This document shows, piece after piece, positions 23,148 to 31,777 of a stretch of 64,000 bases of DNA. The DNA lies in contig NZ_SIHX01000010.1 of the NCBI RefSeq assembly GCF_004320525.1, positions 62,001 through 126,000 on the forward strand, given 5' to 3'. Origin of the DNA: Arthrobacter sp. S39 (GTDB lineage: Bacteria; Actinomycetota; Actinomycetes; Actinomycetales; Micrococcaceae). A program made the position numbers and the translations under genes. The notes below the pieces were generated by a model. It had not been told where the DNA came from and made no database searches. It saw only the letters and a program-made list of their open reading frames with translations. The number at the start of each line of letters is the position of its first letter. The stretch's first letter is position 1.

Positions 23148-24302
23148 TCACCTTTTGGGGATGGTCGCGTGAAAGCTCTTGAATCGCTGGGGTCTGAGGA
23201 AATCGAGACCGTCGAATGAGCCTTTGCCCAAGGCTTCGTGCGCGGCGATTTCGCCGTAGCCGGTGGCGTTTTTGAAGCCGCCTCCGGAGAATCCGGTAGC
23301 GAAGTAGATTTTGCTGCCTTCGTTCAGGTGGCCGATCAGAGGCTGCCGATCCGAGGTGAAGAGGTCGGGGAAGGCGTCTGAGCGGACAATGTTGGGGAGC
23401 AGCCCTGGGAAGAACTCGGTGACCGTGTCCATGGTTTCCGAGATTTCCGCGGCTGTCAGTCCCCTTGGCACCGAATCCGGTTGCGGTGTTGGTGCTCCCC
23501 GGCCGTCCAAAGTGGCCTTCACGGTGACACCATCAACGCTCGGCGCCCCGTACATTGAACGGTCCCCGGAGATTCGGCTGAAGACGGGGAACCGCTCGGG
23601 GGAAAACTCTGCCGCATCCTTGGCCACGAACCAGGTGAGATAGATCCGGTACGGCTCTGCGGCCTTTTGCAGGTAGTCGGGCATCAGCCTCCGAGACCAG
23701 CCGCCTGATGCGACGATGACGGTCTCGAAGGTCCACGCGTTTTCGCCGGAGGTGATGAGGACGCCGTCTCCGGTTTCGGTGATGCTGTCGATCGGGGTGT
23801 TGGTGTGGATGGTTGCGCCGTTGGCTTCCGCGGCCCCAACCGCCGCGGTTACCGCCCGGTCGGTCCGCAAGGCTCCCGCATTGGGATCAAAGACCGCCGA
23901 ATCGTCGGGGCGGAGGTTGTGCTGGGGATACCGCTCGGCCATTTCTTCGCGGCTGAGGATGACATGGTCTGCGCCGTTGGTGTTGGTGGTTTGGAGCAGG
24001 GCAGTGAGGTAGGGGCCGTCCTTGGTTCCGATGGAGAGTCCGCCGGTGCGGGTGAGGATGTTTTGGCCTGTTTCGGCTTCGAGTTCGGCCCAGAGCGTGC
24101 GGGAGCGCTGGAGGATGGGGTAGAGGTTGGGGCTGCCGCGGTAGAGCATGCGGAAGAGCCGGGTGTCACCGCCGACGGCGCTGCGGGCGTGGGCGGGGGC
24201 GTGGGCTTCGAATCCGGTGACGGACCCGGTCAGGTGGGAGGCCTGCCACAGGGCCATGGATCCGATGCTGCCCAGGCCGATGATGGCGAGTTTTCCGTCC
24301 AT
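23148..24302 (-). CDS. MSOX-like FAD-dependent N-methyl/amino-acid oxidase, copy A
   Basis: This 384-aa protein has the monomeric sarcosine oxidase / N-methyltryptophan oxidase layout: GLGSIGSMALWQASHL for the FAD fold (residues 8 onward), AVGGDTRLFRMLY for flavin contact, and a C-terminal GFSGGGFKNATGYGEIAA. The Cys that covalently holds FAD in MSOX (Cys315, in CMYT) aligns with Asp313 here (DLFT), and the His of GFSGHGFK is Gly. The flavin is therefore probably not covalently bound in the usual way. The gene is 2 nt downstream of the ABC ATPase gene. The operon context points to oxidation of an imported amino acid or N-methyl amino acid. Confidence 0.92.
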   Translation of the reverse strand: MDGKLAIIGLGSIGSMALWQASHLTGSVTGFEAHAPAHARSAVGGDTRLFRMLYRGSPNLYPILQRSRTLWAELEAETGQNILTRTGGLSIGTKDGPYLTALLQTTNTNGADHVILSREEMAERYPQHNLRPDDSAVFDPNAGALRTDRAVTAAVGAAEANGATIHTNTPIDSITETGDGVLITSGENAWTFETVIVASGGWSRRLMPDYLQKAAEPYRIYLTWFVAKDAAEFSPERFPVFSRISGDRSMYGAPSVDGVTVKATLDGRGAPTPQPDSVPRGLTAAEISETMDTVTEFFPGLLPNIVRSDAFPDLFTSDRQPLIGHLNEGSKIYFATGFSGGGFKNATGYGEIAAHEALGKGSFDGLDFLRPQRFKSFHATIPKR

Positions 24303-24304
24303 GG

Positions 24305-25072
24305 TCAGAGGACCTGTTCCAGGAACGCCTGGGTGCGGGGTTCTTTGGGGTTGGTGAGGACTTCGCGGGCGTCGCCGCGTTCGATGACGTAGCCGTCGTC
24401 CATGAAGATCAGGGAGTCGGCCACTTCGCGGGCGAAGCCCATTTCGTGGGTGACGACGACCATGGTCATGCCCTTCTTGGCGAGCTGTTTCATGACGGCG
24501 AGGACTTCGCCGACCTTTTCGGGGTCCAGAGCCGAGGTGGGTTCGTCGAAGAGCATGATCTCGGGGTCCATCGCGAGGGACCGGGCGATCGCGACGCGTT
24601 GCTGCTGGCCGCCGGAGAGCTGGGCCGGGTAGTAGTCCCCGAAGCCGGCCAGGCCGACACTAGCGAGCAGTTCGTGGGCGCGTTTGGCTGACTGTTTCTT
24701 ATCGGCACGCTTGACCAGGACGGGGCCGGACATGATGTTCTCGTGGGCGGTCATGTTGGGGAACAGGTTGAAGGACTGGAAGACCATGCCGACCCTGGTG
24801 CGCTGTTCGGCGAGTTTCTTGGGGGGCAGGGCGTGGTAGGCGGTGTCGGTTTCGTAGTAGCCGAAGTCTTCGCCGTTGACTTTCAGGACTCCGGAGTCCA
24901 CGGTTTCCAGGCCGTTGATGCAGCGCAGGACGGTGGATTTGCCGGAGCCGCTGGGTCCGATGATGCAGCAGATCTCGCCGCTGGCGATCTCCAGGTCGAT
25001 GTCTTTGAGGACTGTTTTGGGTCCGAAGGACTTGCCGATTTTCCGGGCAAGGATCGTGCCGTCGTTACTCAT
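24305..25072 (-). CDS. Polar amino-acid-type ABC transporter ATP-binding protein, copy A
   Basis: This 255-aa ATPase is of the GlnQ/HisP type. Walker A is GPSGSGKST (about residue 40), the Q-loop VFQSFNLFPNMT, the signature LSGGQQQRVAIARSLA (about 150), Walker B IMLFDEPTSALDPE, and the switch VVVTHEMGFA. It overlaps the permease gene by 4 nt. It differs from copy B (31778-32545) at about 13 of 255 positions by my count, so the duplication is recent or homogenised. An insertion around GYYETDTAYHALPPKKL after Walker A is shared by both copies. Confidence 0.96.
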   Translation of the reverse strand: MSNDGTILARKIGKSFGPKTVLKDIDLEIASGEICCIIGPSGSGKSTVLRCINGLETVDSGVLKVNGEDFGYYETDTAYHALPPKKLAEQRTRVGMVFQSFNLFPNMTAHENIMSGPVLVKRADKKQSAKRAHELLASVGLAGFGDYYPAQLSGGQQQRVAIARSLAMDPEIMLFDEPTSALDPEKVGEVLAVMKQLAKKGMTMVVVTHEMGFAREVADSLIFMDDGYVIERGDAREVLTNPKEPRTQAFLEQVL

Positions 25073-25965
25073 CGGGCGATACCTTCCGGGTCTGTCAGCA
25101 CAACGGGTTTCGCTTTCCGGGGGAGCCGGGAGGTTGTGCGGGAGTATTTCTGCTCGAGCTTGGACTGCGGGTAGCTCAGCAGCAGGGTCATGACCAGGTA
25201 CCAGAGGCTGGCGACGATCAGCAGGGGAATGGTCTCGTAGGTCCGGGCGTAGATGAGTTGGGCGCTTTGGAGCAGTTCGGCAACACCGAGGACGCTGACC
25301 AGGGAGGTTTCCTTGAACATGCCGATCACCTGGTTACCGGTCGCCGGGATGATCGAGGGCATCGCCTGGGGGATGATGACCTTGCGCATCTTCGTCCACC
25401 CGCTCATGCCGAGGGAGTCGGCGGCCTCGATCTGGCCCTTGCCCACCGCGGAGAACCCGCCACGGATGATCTCGGCCATGTAGGCGGCCTCATTCAGGGT
25501 CAGGCCGACCAGCGCCGCGGTGATGGGTGCCATCAGGGCGTTCATGTCGATCGCGGTGCTGATGTCCGTGAACGGGATTCCGATCGCCAGGTTCGGGTAC
25601 AGCGCAGCAACGTTGAACCAGAAGATCAGCTGCACCAGCACCGGGGTGCCACGGAAAATCGTGATGTAGACGCCCGCGGTGGCGGCGATCGGTTTGATGC
25701 TCGAGCCCCTCATGATAGCCAGCGCCAGCCCGAGAAGCGTTCCCAAGGCCATGCTCGCAATCGTCAGGAAAATCGTGAGCATCAAACCGCGAAGAATCGT
25801 TTCGTGGGTGAAGTACTGGGCCACCACACCCCACTTGAAGTTGGGGTTGGTTGAAACCGAGATCAGGATGCCCAAAGCCAAAAGGCTGCACACAACCCAG
25901 GCAACGAACTCAAAGGTGCTTCGTCGCCGGAGCCTTGGCTTGAGCGCCGGGTCGATGGCATTCAT
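25069..25965 (-). CDS. Amino-acid-type ABC transporter permease, copy A
   Basis: This roughly 298-aa inner-membrane protein has the HisM/GlnP family pattern: about five hydrophobic helices, FRGTPVLVQLIFWFN in the middle, and the EAA loop EAADSLGMSGWTKMRKVIIPQAMPSIIP, quoted here as EAADSLGMSG and its continuation, which contacts the ATPase. The N-terminal 40 residues are cytosolic and basic. I prefer the ATG at 25965 (AAGGAAG 10 nt upstream); a GTG at 26001 directly after the binding-protein gene is possible and would add 12 residues. A single permease gene implies a homodimeric channel. Confidence 0.93.
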   Translation of the reverse strand: MNAIDPALKPRLRRRSTFEFVAWVVCSLLALGILISVSTNPNFKWGVVAQYFTHETILRGLMLTIFLTIASMALGTLLGLALAIMRGSSIKPIAATAGVYITIFRGTPVLVQLIFWFNVAALYPNLAIGIPFTDISTAIDMNALMAPITAALVGLTLNEAAYMAEIIRGGFSAVGKGQIEAADSLGMSGWTKMRKVIIPQAMPSIIPATGNQVIGMFKETSLVSVLGVAELLQSAQLIYARTYETIPLLIVASLWYLVMTLLLSYPQSKLEQKYSRTTSRLPRKAKPVVLTDPEGIAR

Positions 25966-26010
25966 TGCGGCGTCACTTCCTTGACGAATGAATTTCTGCA
26001 CGGTTTTCCG

Positions 26011-26925
26011 TTAGTTGAGCTTGGCGTCGGTGATGGCTCCGGAGCCCAGGCCCCAGGTCTCGAGGGACTCCTTGTATTCCGGGGTCTCCAGGACGGACTG
26101 GAGCGCTTTCTGGAAGGCCGGGGTCAGCGGCGAGCCCTTCTTCAGGCCGACGGCGGTCAGGTCGCTTGAGCCGACATTGACCCGGCCGAGAATGGTGAAG
26201 GAGCCCGGCTGCTGCTTCTCTGCCCACCCGAGGGAGGTCGTGTCGTAGAGGATGCCGTCGATCCGCTTGGAGTGCAGCTGGACCAGGGCGTCCTGGATGT
26301 TGGGCAGCGTCACGGCGTTGATCGCCGGCTGTCCCTTGGAGGTGCAGGTCTGCTCGTTAAGGGCCGGAAGGCGCAACAGCTGACCGGTCGAGCCCTGGGT
26401 GACGGCGATGTTCTTCCCGCACAGGGTCTCGACGGTGAGGTTCAGCGGGTTCCCGGCGGCCGCGGCCACAGAATTGCCGGCCCTGAAGTAGTCGATCATG
26501 TCCAGGACCTTGAGTCGATCCTCGGTCTTGGACATGGTCGTGGCGGTGAAGTCGAACCGGCCACCGTCCAGGCCCGGGACGATCGTGTCGAACTTCGTGT
26601 CCACGAACTTCAGCTTCAGGCCAAGCTTCTTCGCAACGAGCCGGGAGATGTCCGGGTTCAGGCCGATCGCGGTGGTGTTGTCCTCAGCAAGGAAGGTCGT
26701 CGGCGGGTAGTGCAAGTCCATCGCGACCGATAGCTCGCCCTTGTCCTTGACGGACTGCGGCAGCAGAGCCACGGCAGCGGGGTCAGGCTGGACGCCCTCT
26801 GAGATGTCAGCCGTAGTCGATGTCTTGGACCCTTCTTGCACTGAATCGCTGCCGGTGGACCCGCACGCCGTTAGCGCCAGTAAAACTGCCAACCCTGCAC
26901 CGGCAGCCCGGACCTTGATGCTCAT
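26011..26925 (-). CDS. ABC transporter substrate-binding lipoprotein, copy A
   Basis: This 304-aa lipoprotein has a signal MSIKVRAAGAGLAVLLALTAC with the lipobox LTAC (written across residues 1-21; cleavage before Cys). The mature part is a family 3 periplasmic-binding-like domain (MDLHYPPTTFLAEDN, GLNPDISRLVAKKLGLKLKF). It begins the minus-strand importer operon, with operator site 4 about 70 bp upstream. The ATG at 26925 has AAGGAG 12 nt upstream; an earlier in-frame ATG at 26955 would spoil the signal peptide. A Cys pair (LCGKN, EQTCTSK) may form a disulfide. The ligand is probably a cationic or N-methylated amino acid, judging from the partner oxidase. Confidence 0.93.
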   Translation of the reverse strand: MSIKVRAAGAGLAVLLALTACGSTGSDSVQEGSKTSTTADISEGVQPDPAAVALLPQSVKDKGELSVAMDLHYPPTTFLAEDNTTAIGLNPDISRLVAKKLGLKLKFVDTKFDTIVPGLDGGRFDFTATTMSKTEDRLKVLDMIDYFRAGNSVAAAAGNPLNLTVETLCGKNIAVTQGSTGQLLRLPALNEQTCTSKGQPAINAVTLPNIQDALVQLHSKRIDGILYDTTSLGWAEKQQPGSFTILGRVNVGSSDLTAVGLKKGSPLTPAFQKALQSVLETPEYKESLETWGLGSGAITDAKLN

Positions 26926-26996
26926 CTTCGTCGGAGTCTCCTTCCAAACATTCAAGCCGCATGCCTGTACTTACAATGCAACCACCCTCGCACTGG

Positions 26997-27008
26997 ATCG
27001 TCGACAAT
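26997..27008. promoter_or_regulatory. ATTGTCGACGAT operator, site 4 (minus strand, cassette A)
   Basis: Read on the minus strand this is ATTGTCGACGAT, differing from a perfect palindrome by one base. It lies about 70 bp before the binding-protein start at 26925 and close to -35-like sequence. Confidence 0.6.
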
Positions 27009-27040
27009 TTACAGGGATTTTTTTGGTGACGGCACAAGAG

Positions 27041-27067
27041 AAGGCCAGATCCGGGCGGATCTGACCT
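27041..27067. terminator. Hairpin terminator between the GntR-B operon and cassette A
   Basis: AAGGCCAGATCCG and CGGATCTGACCTT form a 13-bp stem with one mismatch. A T-rich tail (TTTTCTTTT) follows on the plus strand and a weaker CTTCTCTT on the minus strand. It lies 31 nt after the stop of the minus-strand GntR gene, so it probably ends that operon and insulates cassette A. Confidence 0.7.
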
Positions 27068-27097
27068 TTTCTTTTGCGATGGTGGATGAGGGGAATC

Positions 27098-27784
27098 TCA
27101 GGGGCTGCCTTCTTCCGTTGTTCCGGTGAGATCCTCAACGGCCGATTCCATGTGGCGTGTGATGGCTTTGTGGAGTTCTTCCCGGTGGCCTGCCTCCAGG
27201 AGATCGAGGAGGTTCTGGTGTTCCTGTACCAGGACGTCTATTCGGGGGTAGGCGACGGCCAGGTTGAGAATACACATCCTCGACTCGGCCGCGAGGGTTT
27301 TGTAGATCCGGATCAGGCGGGTGTTGCCTGCCCCGGCCACGAAGGAGGTGTGGAACTGCATATCCAGCCGGGCAATAGCCTTCCAGTCCGAGACAGCAAC
27401 CTGCTTCGCCATGTCGCTGATGATGGCCTTTAGTGCCTGGCTGGTGTCCTTGACTTGTTCCTGTCCGGCATCCAGCAGCGCGTCTGCGGCAGTTGATTCC
27501 ACAGCCACACGTACGGCGTAGATTTCTCTGATGTCTTCCATGGCGAGCTCAAGGACGAAGACACCCCTATTACGCCGGCTGACCAGGATCCCTTCCTGGC
27601 ACAGCCGCTGCAATGCCTCACGGACCGGGCCCCTGGATGTGCTTAGCTGGCTTGCCAGGACAGATTCGTTGATCTGTTCTCCCGGACGGAACACGCCCTG
27701 AACAATTTGTTCCCGCAGCTGGTCAGCGATCAGCTGCGCCGTGGGTCTTCCCTCCAGTGCAAAGAGCCCTTCCGGTGCCGCCAT
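27098..27784 (-). CDS. GntR-family (FCD) regulator, copy B
   Basis: This 228-aa FadR-type regulator is nearly collinear with copy A at 22358-23050; the FCD motif LDMQFHTSFVAGAGNTRLIR is identical. I set the start at ATG 27784, preceded by GAGGGGG; the long upstream frame extends into the dehydrogenase gene and is spurious. It is the third gene of the operon gabT - gabD-like - gntR (41-nt gap), whose promoter region carries operator site 5. The circuit would therefore be self-regulating. Having two such similar regulators beside two similar importer operons suggests that whole modules were duplicated. Confidence 0.93.
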   Translation of the reverse strand: MAAPEGLFALEGRPTAQLIADQLREQIVQGVFRPGEQINESVLASQLSTSRGPVREALQRLCQEGILVSRRNRGVFVLELAMEDIREIYAVRVAVESTAADALLDAGQEQVKDTSQALKAIISDMAKQVAVSDWKAIARLDMQFHTSFVAGAGNTRLIRIYKTLAAESRMCILNLAVAYPRIDVLVQEHQNLLDLLEAGHREELHKAITRHMESAVEDLTGTTEEGSP

Positions 27785-27825
27785 TGATATCCCCCTCATC
27801 TCACTCTCTTGCCTGCTACATGTTT

Positions 27826-29280
27826 CTAGATTGCTATTGCGGTGTATTTGTACTCGAGGAATTCTTCGATGCCGATCTTGCCGCCTTCGCGTCCCAGCCC
27901 GGACTGCTTGATGCCGCCGAATGGTGCTATCGGGTTGGAAACAAGGCCGGTGTTCAGTCCGACCATGCCTACTTCCAGCTCGGCAGAAAAGCGGAGGGCC
28001 TTCTCCATGCTTTCGGTGAAGACGTAGCCGACCAGGCCCCATTCGGTGTCGTTGGCGAGGCGGAGGACTTCGTCTTCACTGTCGAAGGGGGTGATGGCTG
28101 CTACGGGACCGAAGATTTCGGTGTTCATCAGTTCGGCGTCGATGGAGACGTCGGTAAGGACGGTGGGGGTGTAGAAGTATCCCGGACCCTCCGGCCGGCT
28201 TCCGCCTGTCAGGATGCGTGCGCCTTTGGACACCGCGTCGGCCACGAGGGCCTCGACCTTGTCCAGGCCTTTCTGTTCGATCAGGGGGCCGACTTCGGTT
28301 CCGGCCAGGGCGCCGTTGCCGACCTGGAGTTCTGAGATCTTCTTGGCGAACTTTTCGCCGAATTCCTCCACGACGGAGCGGTGGACGAAGAAGCGGTTGG
28401 CCGCGGTGCAGGCCTCGCCCATGTTCCGCATTTTGGCTTTCATGGCTCCGTCGACTGCCTTTTCGATGTCCGCGTCGGCCAGGACGATGAAGGGGGCGTT
28501 TCCGCCCAGTTCCATCGAGGAGCGCATGACGTTCTCGGCCGCCTGGCGCAGCAGGATCTTGCCCACGCCGGTGGAGCCGGTGAAGCTGATCTTCCGTGCG
28601 ATGCCGCTGCTGGTCCAGGTTTCCACCACGCCGGCGGCGCTGGAGGTGGTGACGACGTTCAGGACGCCGTCGGGGAGGCCCGCCTCCCGGAAGATCTGCA
28701 CGAGGGCGAGGGACGTCAGGGGTGTCAGCTCGGCTGGTTTGAAGACCATGGTGCAGCCGGCCGCGATGGCGGGGGCGATCTTGCGGGCGCCCATGGCCAG
28801 CGGGAAGTTCCACGGGGTGACCAGCACGCAGGGTCCGACCGGTTCCTTGGTGATCACGATCCGGGTATTGCCATCCACGGAGGTGGTGTTGTCTCCGCCG
28901 ATGCGGACGGCTTCTTCGGAGAACCAGCGGAGCATTTCGGCTCCGTAGGCCACCTCACCCTTTGCCTCGGCCAGGGGCTTGCCCATCTCCGCGGTCATGA
29001 TCGCAGCGAGCCGGTCGGTGTTGGCAATGACCAGCTCGAAGGCGCGGCGCAGGATATCGGCGCGTTCGCGGGGTGTGGACTTGCCCCACTGCGTCTGGGC
29101 GCGTCCGGCGGCCTCGATGGCTGCGCGGGCTTCTTCGGGGCCGCCGTCGGCGACGTGGGCGATGATCTCATGGGTGGCCGGATTTTCCACCGGGAAAGTA
29201 GCGCCGCTTGCAGCCTTCTGCCAGGCACCGTCGATGAACAGGTCAGTGTGGAGGGTATTTGAGTCAAATGAAGAGCTCAT
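27826..29280 (-). CDS. gabD: Succinate-semialdehyde dehydrogenase (GabD-like)
   Basis: This 484-aa aldehyde dehydrogenase has VTPWNFPLAMGARKIAPAIA, the SFTGSTGVGKIL coenzyme loop, the general-base Glu in MELGGNAPFIVL, the nucleophilic Cys in GEACTAANRF and the C-terminal PFGGIKQSGLGREG. These are the features of succinate/glutarate semialdehyde dehydrogenases. It lies 28 nt downstream of the transaminase gene, forming the classical GABA pathway pair: GABA to succinate semialdehyde to succinate. It is only moderately similar to the 14078-15565 enzyme, so the two are not a recent duplicate. Confidence 0.93.
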   Translation of the reverse strand: MSSSFDSNTLHTDLFIDGAWQKAASGATFPVENPATHEIIAHVADGGPEEARAAIEAAGRAQTQWGKSTPRERADILRRAFELVIANTDRLAAIMTAEMGKPLAEAKGEVAYGAEMLRWFSEEAVRIGGDNTTSVDGNTRIVITKEPVGPCVLVTPWNFPLAMGARKIAPAIAAGCTMVFKPAELTPLTSLALVQIFREAGLPDGVLNVVTTSSAAGVVETWTSSGIARKISFTGSTGVGKILLRQAAENVMRSSMELGGNAPFIVLADADIEKAVDGAMKAKMRNMGEACTAANRFFVHRSVVEEFGEKFAKKISELQVGNGALAGTEVGPLIEQKGLDKVEALVADAVSKGARILTGGSRPEGPGYFYTPTVLTDVSIDAELMNTEIFGPVAAITPFDSEDEVLRLANDTEWGLVGYVFTESMEKALRFSAELEVGMVGLNTGLVSNPIAPFGGIKQSGLGREGGKIGIEEFLEYKYTAIAI

Positions 29281-29308
29281 GTCACGCTTTCAGGGATCGT
29301 AGGAAAGA

Positions 29309-30562
29309 CTAGGAGGTGGCTGTCTTCAGGGCCTGGGTGAGCCTGGTCAGGCCGGCCTGGATTTCGTCGCTGCTGACGTTCAGCGCCGGGATGACGCGGA
29401 TGACGTTGCCGTGCGGACCGCAGGTGAGGAGGAGGAGTTCTTCCTTGATGGCTGCCTGCTGGACAGCCAAAGCGGTTTCGGCGTCGGGGGTGTTGTCCTC
29501 AGTGGTGAATTCGACGCCCTGCATGAGGCCGCGGCCGCGGACGTTGCCGATGCCGGTGAATTCTGTTGTGAGCCGGTCAAGTCCTGTGCGCAGTTCGTCC
29601 CCGCGGAGCAGGGCGTTCTGGACCAGGTTTTCGCGTTCGATGACGCCCAGGGTTGCGACGCCGGCTGCGGCTGCGACGGCGTTTCCGCCGTAGGTGCCGC
29701 CTTGGGACCCTGCCCAGGCTTTGCCCATCAGCTCGGTCGAGGCGGCGATGGCTGAGATGGGGAAGCCGCTGGCGAGTCCCTTGGCGGTGATGACCACATC
29801 GGGGGTGATTCCTGCCCAGTCGTGGCCCCAGAACTTGCCGGTCCGGCCGACGCCGGCCTGGACTTCGTCGAGGATGAGGATGATGCCGTGGCGGTCTGCG
29901 CGTTCCCGCAGGCCTTGGAGGAAGGCCGGGGGAGTGGGGATGTAGCCGCCGTCGCCCAGGACGGGTTCGATGATGAAACCGGCCGTGTCGCTTGGGCTGC
30001 TGATGGTGAGGAGGAGGTGGTCCAGTTCCTTCAGGGCGAAGGTGACGGCGGTTTCCTCATCCCAGCCGTACCGGTAGGTGTGCGGGAACGGGGCGATGTG
30101 CACGCCGCCCATGAGGGGGGAGAAGCCTGAACGGAACTTCGTGCCGGCGGTGGTCAGTGACGCGGCGCCCACGGTCCGGCCGTGGAAGCCGCCGTGGAAG
30201 GAGATGATATTGGGCCGTCCGGTGGCCATGCGGGCCAGGCGGACGGAAGCTTCCACTGCCTCGGAGCCGGACGTGGCGTAGAAAACGCTGTCCAGCCCCG
30301 AGGGGAGGAATTCTCCCAGCTTTTCCGTGAGCTCAAGCAAGGGCTTGTGCATCACGGTGGTGTACTGGGCATGGACAATCTTGCCCACCTGCTCGCGTGC
30401 TGCCGCTACGACGTCGGGGTGGCAGTGACCTGTGCTGGTAACACCGATTCCAGTGGTGAAATCGAGGTACTTTTTGCCGTCGGTCGCGTGGATCCAGCTG
30501 CCGAGGGCGTGGTCTACGACGACTGGAGTGGCCTGCTTGAGGAGGGGGCTGAGAGTTGCCAT
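29309..30562 (-). CDS. gabT: 4-aminobutyrate transaminase (class III aminotransferase)
   Basis: This roughly 417-aa PLP enzyme of class III shows FTTGIGVTSTGHCHP, FYATSGSEAVEASVRLAR, SFHGGFHGRTVGAASLT, IIEPVLGDGGY, and the cofactor-binding segment ILDEVQAGVGRTGKFWGHDW with the Schiff-base Lys in VITAKGLASGFP. This is the GabT/PuuE/ornithine-type group. I prefer the start at 30562, because AAGAAAG sits 10 nt upstream; an ATG at 30571 lies directly against that sequence. It is the first gene of an operon with gabD and gntR copy B, under operator site 5. GABA could come from outside or from putrescine/N-methyl-GABA oxidation by neighbouring oxidases. Confidence 0.93.
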   Translation of the reverse strand: MATLSPLLKQATPVVVDHALGSWIHATDGKKYLDFTTGIGVTSTGHCHPDVVAAAREQVGKIVHAQYTTVMHKPLLELTEKLGEFLPSGLDSVFYATSGSEAVEASVRLARMATGRPNIISFHGGFHGRTVGAASLTTAGTKFRSGFSPLMGGVHIAPFPHTYRYGWDEETAVTFALKELDHLLLTISSPSDTAGFIIEPVLGDGGYIPTPPAFLQGLRERADRHGIILILDEVQAGVGRTGKFWGHDWAGITPDVVITAKGLASGFPISAIAASTELMGKAWAGSQGGTYGGNAVAAAAGVATLGVIERENLVQNALLRGDELRTGLDRLTTEFTGIGNVRGRGLMQGVEFTTEDNTPDAETALAVQQAAIKEELLLLTCGPHGNVIRVIPALNVSSDEIQAGLTRLTQALKTATS

Positions 30563-30590
30563 GGGCTTCATACTTTCTTAGGAACTGTAG

Positions 30591-30602
30591 ATTGTCAACA
30601 AT
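30591..30602. promoter_or_regulatory. ATTGTTGACAAT operator, site 5 (minus strand, before gabT)
   Basis: On the minus strand this reads ATTGTTGACAAT and includes TTGACA, with AAGTAT 17 bp further on as a possible -10. It lies 29 bp before the gabT start. Confidence 0.7.
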
Positions 30603-30641
30603 ACCCTATATTGAGGGAATTAGAACTTTTGGGTGCTTGTG

Positions 30642-31775
30642 TTAAACGGACTTGAAGCGTCTGGGGCGCGCAAAATCGAGGCCGTCGAAGGTGCGCTTGC
30701 CTAGGGCCTCGTGGGCGGCGATCTCGCCGAAGCCGGTGGCAATTTTGAAGCCTTGGCCGGAGAAGCCGGTGGCGAAGTAGATGTTGCTCCCTTCGTTCAC
30801 GTAGCCGATCAGTGGTTTCCCATCCGAGGTGAAGAGGTCCGGGAAGGCATCCGAGCGGACAATGTTGGGGAACAGCCCCGGGAAGAACTCGGTGACAGTC
30901 TCCATGGTTTCCGAGATTTCCGCGGATGTCAGGTCGCGGGGGACCGAATCCGCCTTGGGTGTGGGTGCGCCCCGGCCGTCCAGGGTTGCTTTGACGGTGG
31001 CGCCGTCGACGGCGGGTGCGCCGTACATGGAGCGGTCTCCGGAGATTCGGATGAAGACGGGGAAATTCTCGGGTGAGAATTCCGCCGCGTCTTTGGCGAC
31101 GAACCAGGTCAGGAAGCACCGTTGGATTTCCGTTGCTGCCTTCAGGTAGTCGGGCATCAGTCGCTGGGACCAGCCGCCTGATGCGACGATGACGGTCTCG
31201 AAGGTCCAGGATTTGTCGCCGGAGGTGATGAGGACGCCGTCGGAGGTTTCGGTGATGCTGTCGATCGGGGTGTTGCTGTGGATGGTTGCGCCGTTGGCTT
31301 CCGCTGCGGCGACTGCCGCCGTGACCGCACGGTCGGTGCGCAGGGCGCCGGCGTGGGGGTCGTAGACGGCGATGTCGTCGGGGTGGAGGTTGTGCTGGGG
31401 GTAGCGTTCGGCCATCTGTTCGCGGCTGAGGATTTCGTGGTCTGCGCCGTTGATCCGGGTGGTTTCCAGCAGGGCCGGGATGTAGGGCCCATCGGCGGAT
31501 CCGATGGAGAGTCCGCCGCAGCGGGTCAGGATATTCTGGCCGGTCTCGGCTTCGAGCTCGGCCCAGAGATCCCGTGAGCGCTCCAGGATGGGGTAGAAGT
31601 CAGGCACTCCGCGGTAGAGCATGCGGAAGAGCCGGGTGTCACCGCCGACGGCGCTGCGGGCGTGGGCGGGTGCCTGGGCTTCGAATCCGACGACGTCCTG
31701 GGTCAGGTGGGAGGCCTGCCACAGTGCCATGGATCCGATGCTGCCCAGGCCGATGATGGCGAGTTTTCCGTCCAT
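30642..31775 (-). CDS. MSOX-like FAD-dependent N-methyl/amino-acid oxidase, copy B
   Basis: This 377-aa paralogue of the 23148-24302 oxidase has the same GLGSIGSMALWQASHL start and AVGGDTRLFRMLY box. The C-terminal box is GFSGQGFKIATGFGEIAA, where copy A has Gly in place of Gln. Asp again occupies the position of the covalent-flavin Cys (DLFTSDGKP). The differences cluster in the substrate-side middle domain (for example KAATEIQRCFLTWF versus QKAAEPYRIYLTWF), which suggests different substrates. It is the last gene of importer cassette B, 2 nt after the ATPase gene, and unlike copy A is not followed by a regulator gene. Confidence 0.92.
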   Translation of the reverse strand: MDGKLAIIGLGSIGSMALWQASHLTQDVVGFEAQAPAHARSAVGGDTRLFRMLYRGVPDFYPILERSRDLWAELEAETGQNILTRCGGLSIGSADGPYIPALLETTRINGADHEILSREQMAERYPQHNLHPDDIAVYDPHAGALRTDRAVTAAVAAAEANGATIHSNTPIDSITETSDGVLITSGDKSWTFETVIVASGGWSQRLMPDYLKAATEIQRCFLTWFVAKDAAEFSPENFPVFIRISGDRSMYGAPAVDGATVKATLDGRGAPTPKADSVPRDLTSAEISETMETVTEFFPGLFPNIVRSDAFPDLFTSDGKPLIGYVNEGSNIYFATGFSGQGFKIATGFGEIAAHEALGKRTFDGLDFARPRRFKSV

Positions 31776-31777
31776 GG

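Noticed and set aside
27785..28042. 86-residue extension upstream of GntR copy B
   Set aside because: It reads through the end of the dehydrogenase gene, while GAGGGGG sits before the ATG at 27784 and copy A starts at the equivalent residue.
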